In this document: positions 36,315-37,615 of the stretch, one piece after another
How the letters are laid out: the number at the start of each line of letters is the position of its first letter
Numbering within the stretch: the stretch's first letter is position 1
Source: CALAED01 sp937891035
Lineage (GTDB): Bacteria; Actinomycetota; Actinomycetes; Streptosporangiales; Streptosporangiaceae
DNA: 37,615 nucleotides
NCBI GenBank assembly: GCA_035642125.1
Contig: DASQSZ010000486.1
Location: forward strand, 1 to 37,615
Direction: 5' to 3'
Translations under genes and position numbers: made by a program
The notes under the pieces: model-generated
The model's database searches: none
What the model saw: the letters and a program-made list of their open reading frames with translations, nothing else
What the model was told of the DNA's origin: nothing

Positions 36315-37615
36315 CGTCGTTTGTCCACCCCTCGGCTCAACGCGGCCCGCAGGTCTCGTCTGTCGATCACATAGGAGATCGCCAGATATACCCCGCCTGC
36401 GATCACCGCCGCCAGCGCGGCGACGCCAAGGTTCGCCGGCCGGCCACTCATGTCCAAACCCCGCGCACAACCGTAGCCCGCCAGCGCGCCCGCCACCCCC
36501 GCGAACAGCCCGGCGAGCGCCGCGCGACCGAACCCGGCGAGCGCCGCGCGGCCCCGCGCCCGGCCGAGCGCGACCAACAGCAACCCGCCGGCCACGGACA
36601 TCCCGATGGTGTTGCCGAGGCCGAGCGCCGCCACGACCCAGTCGGCGGGCACCACGATCGCCACGGCCACGTCCGCGACCAGTACCCCGGTCCAGCCGAT
36701 CACGATGGCGACCGCGGCGGCCCTGGCCCGGCCACAGGCGTAAAGCACCCGGCCGAGATGGGCGACCAGGCCGTACCCGAGCAGGCCGGGCGCGAAGGCC
36801 AGCACGGCCCTGGCGAGCACCTCCGGCCGGCCCTGGGGACCGCCGTCGAAGACGCGGGCCGCCGGCTCGGCGACGGCGGCCAGCGCGGCGGCGCCCGCGC
36901 AGGAGGCGAGCACGACGGCGCGGGTGGTGGCGGCCGCGATGCGGTCGAACGCCGCCCGGTCCGTCGCCCGGTCTCCGCCACCGTCTCCGGCGCGGTCTCC
37001 GGCACCGTCGGCGGGACCGTCTCCGGCGCGGGCGGCGGCGTCGGCGTCGGTACGGGCCGACAACATGGGGAACGCACTCGTGGCGATCGGCACCGCCAGG
37101 ATGGCCCAGGGCAGGAGGTAGAGCGCCCACGCGTAGTTGTAGTCGGCCAGCGCGCCGTTCGTGCCGTATCGGTTGGTCAGCACCACGACCGCGAGCATCG
37201 CGAACTGCTGAGCCACGACCGTGGCCAGGCCCGCGCCGGCCAGCCGCCGCACCCGTGCCGCGACGCCCGGCGGAAAGCTGAGCGTGGGCCGGATCGCCAG
37301 GCGCAGCGGCCAGGCCGCCACCACCCCGGTCACGACGAGGGCCAAGACCCCGAGCGTGGTGCCGCTCGACAGGGTCAGCTCCGCGGCGCGCGGCAGCGTG
37401 GCCAGCGCGTCCGGGCTCGCCCCGGACACTACCGGCACGTACGCGACGTACGCTCCGATCACGACCAGACTCGACACGAGGGGCGCGAGCGCCGGCCCGG
37501 TGAAACGGCGATGCGCCTGCAGCACGCCGTAGAGCACGACCGCCAGGCCGTACAGCAGGATCTGCGGCGCGAACACCACGAGCATCCGCGCGCCGACGTC
37601 GATGATGTCGGCGCG
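36311..37615 (-). CDS. murJ: MurJ/MviN-family lipid II flippase-like protein (runs off right edge)
   Basis: At least 434 residues of a multi-spanning MOP-superfamily transporter. The N-terminal part is beyond the window; the open frame continues to the edge with RADIIDVGARMLVVFAPQILLYGLAVVLYGVLQAHRRFTGPALAPLVSSLVVIG, the third and following helices of a MurJ. About ten transmembrane segments are visible. Between the helices lies a Asp/Gly/Ala-rich linker (DADAAARAGDG to DRATDRA) made of short repeats, presumably cytoplasmic. MurJ flips the peptidoglycan precursor lipid II; paralogs without a conserved role are common in actinobacteria, and pairing with a glycosyltransferase suggests export of another lipid-linked glycan. 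The stop overlaps the glycosyltransferase ATG. Confidence 0.85.
   Translation of the reverse strand, partial: RADIIDVGARMLVVFAPQILLYGLAVVLYGVLQAHRRFTGPALAPLVSSLVVIGAYVAYVPVVSGASPDALATLPRAAELTLSSGTTLGVLALVVTGVVAAWPLRLAIRPTLSFPPGVAARVRRLAGAGLATVVAQQFAMLAVVVLTNRYGTNGALADYNYAWALYLLPWAILAVPIATSAFPMLSARTDADAAARAGDGPADGAGDRAGDGGGDRATDRAAFDRIAAATTRAVVLASCAGAAALAAVAEPAARVFDGGPQGRPEVLARAVLAFAPGLLGYGLVAHLGRVLYACGRARAAAVAIVIGWTGVLVADVAVAIVVPADWVVAALGLGNTIGMSVAGGLLLVALGRARGRAALAGFGRAALAGLFAGVAGALAGYGCARGLDMSGRPANLGVAALAAVIAGGVYLAISYVIDRRDLRAALSRGVDKRR

Noticed and set aside
1..37615. Long open frames in alternative frames of most genes
   Set aside because: In GC-rich DNA stop codons are rare, so overlapping frames are long by chance. 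Those without family motifs, ribosome sites or sensible composition were treated as shadows of the genes listed.
1..37615. CRISPR arrays, tRNA/rRNA genes, IS elements, prophage or integrase
   Set aside because: No regularly spaced repeats, cloverleaf-like sequences or transposase/integrase motifs were found. Only the two short direct-repeat sites listed are repeats of note.

Overview
The window is GC-rich (roughly 70 % or more by eye). It carries a conservon (histidine kinase, Roadblock, DUF742 and GTPase genes), a polyphosphate glucokinase, an F420-type luciferase-like oxidoreductase, frequent GTG starts and many apparently leaderless genes. Together these point to a filamentous actinobacterium, most likely Streptosporangiales or a relative. 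That placement is inference from gene content; no rRNA or other taxonomic marker is present. I saw no tRNA, rRNA, IS element, CRISPR array or prophage.

Layout. 1-2.6 kb: the 5' end of thrS leaving the left edge behind a hairpin leader, a CapA-like putative lipoprotein and polyphosphate glucokinase ppgK. 2.6-7.7 kb: divergent GntR/FadR and DeoR regulators, citrate synthase with an overlapping upstream ORF, a DUF1232 membrane protein and an M20 peptidase. 7.7-11.7 kb: a 51-residue small gene, a beta-propeller lipoprotein, an FMN-binding split-barrel protein behind two DevR/DosR-like boxes, and a Ser/Thr kinase. 11.7-16.1 kb: a same-strand run reading unknown protein, XRE-ImmA/IrrE fusion, LigD-type polymerase, AlkB dioxygenase, DUF6328 membrane protein. 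16.3-19 kb: a zinc alcohol dehydrogenase, an SDR and a ceramidase-like membrane protein.

19-27.3 kb is the most distinctive block. A three-gene, translationally coupled diterpenoid operon (P450, class I terpene synthase, class II diterpene cyclase with a DxDTT motif) lies directly upstream of, and on the same strand as, a complete conservon cvnA-B-C-D. A hairpin and a fresh promoter region separate the two, so they are probably distinct transcripts. No GGPP synthase is present in the window.

27.7-37.6 kb: an LLM oxidoreductase, an ArsR-SRPBCC operon with its promoter and palindrome, the 3' remnant of a hemerythrin-like gene, threonine synthase, a fused double-domain acyl-CoA dehydrogenase, a TerC-family exporter under an apparent yybP-ykoY manganese riboswitch, and a MurJ-glycosyltransferase pair leaving the right edge.

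The items I rate highest are (1) the XRE-ImmA/IrrE fusion in one run with two DNA-repair genes, which resembles the logic of the Deinococcus IrrE/DdrO switch; (2) the diterpenoid operon beside a conservon; (3) the riboswitch and DevR-like boxes, which give testable regulation; and (4) several small ORFs and leader elements that automated annotation would probably miss.
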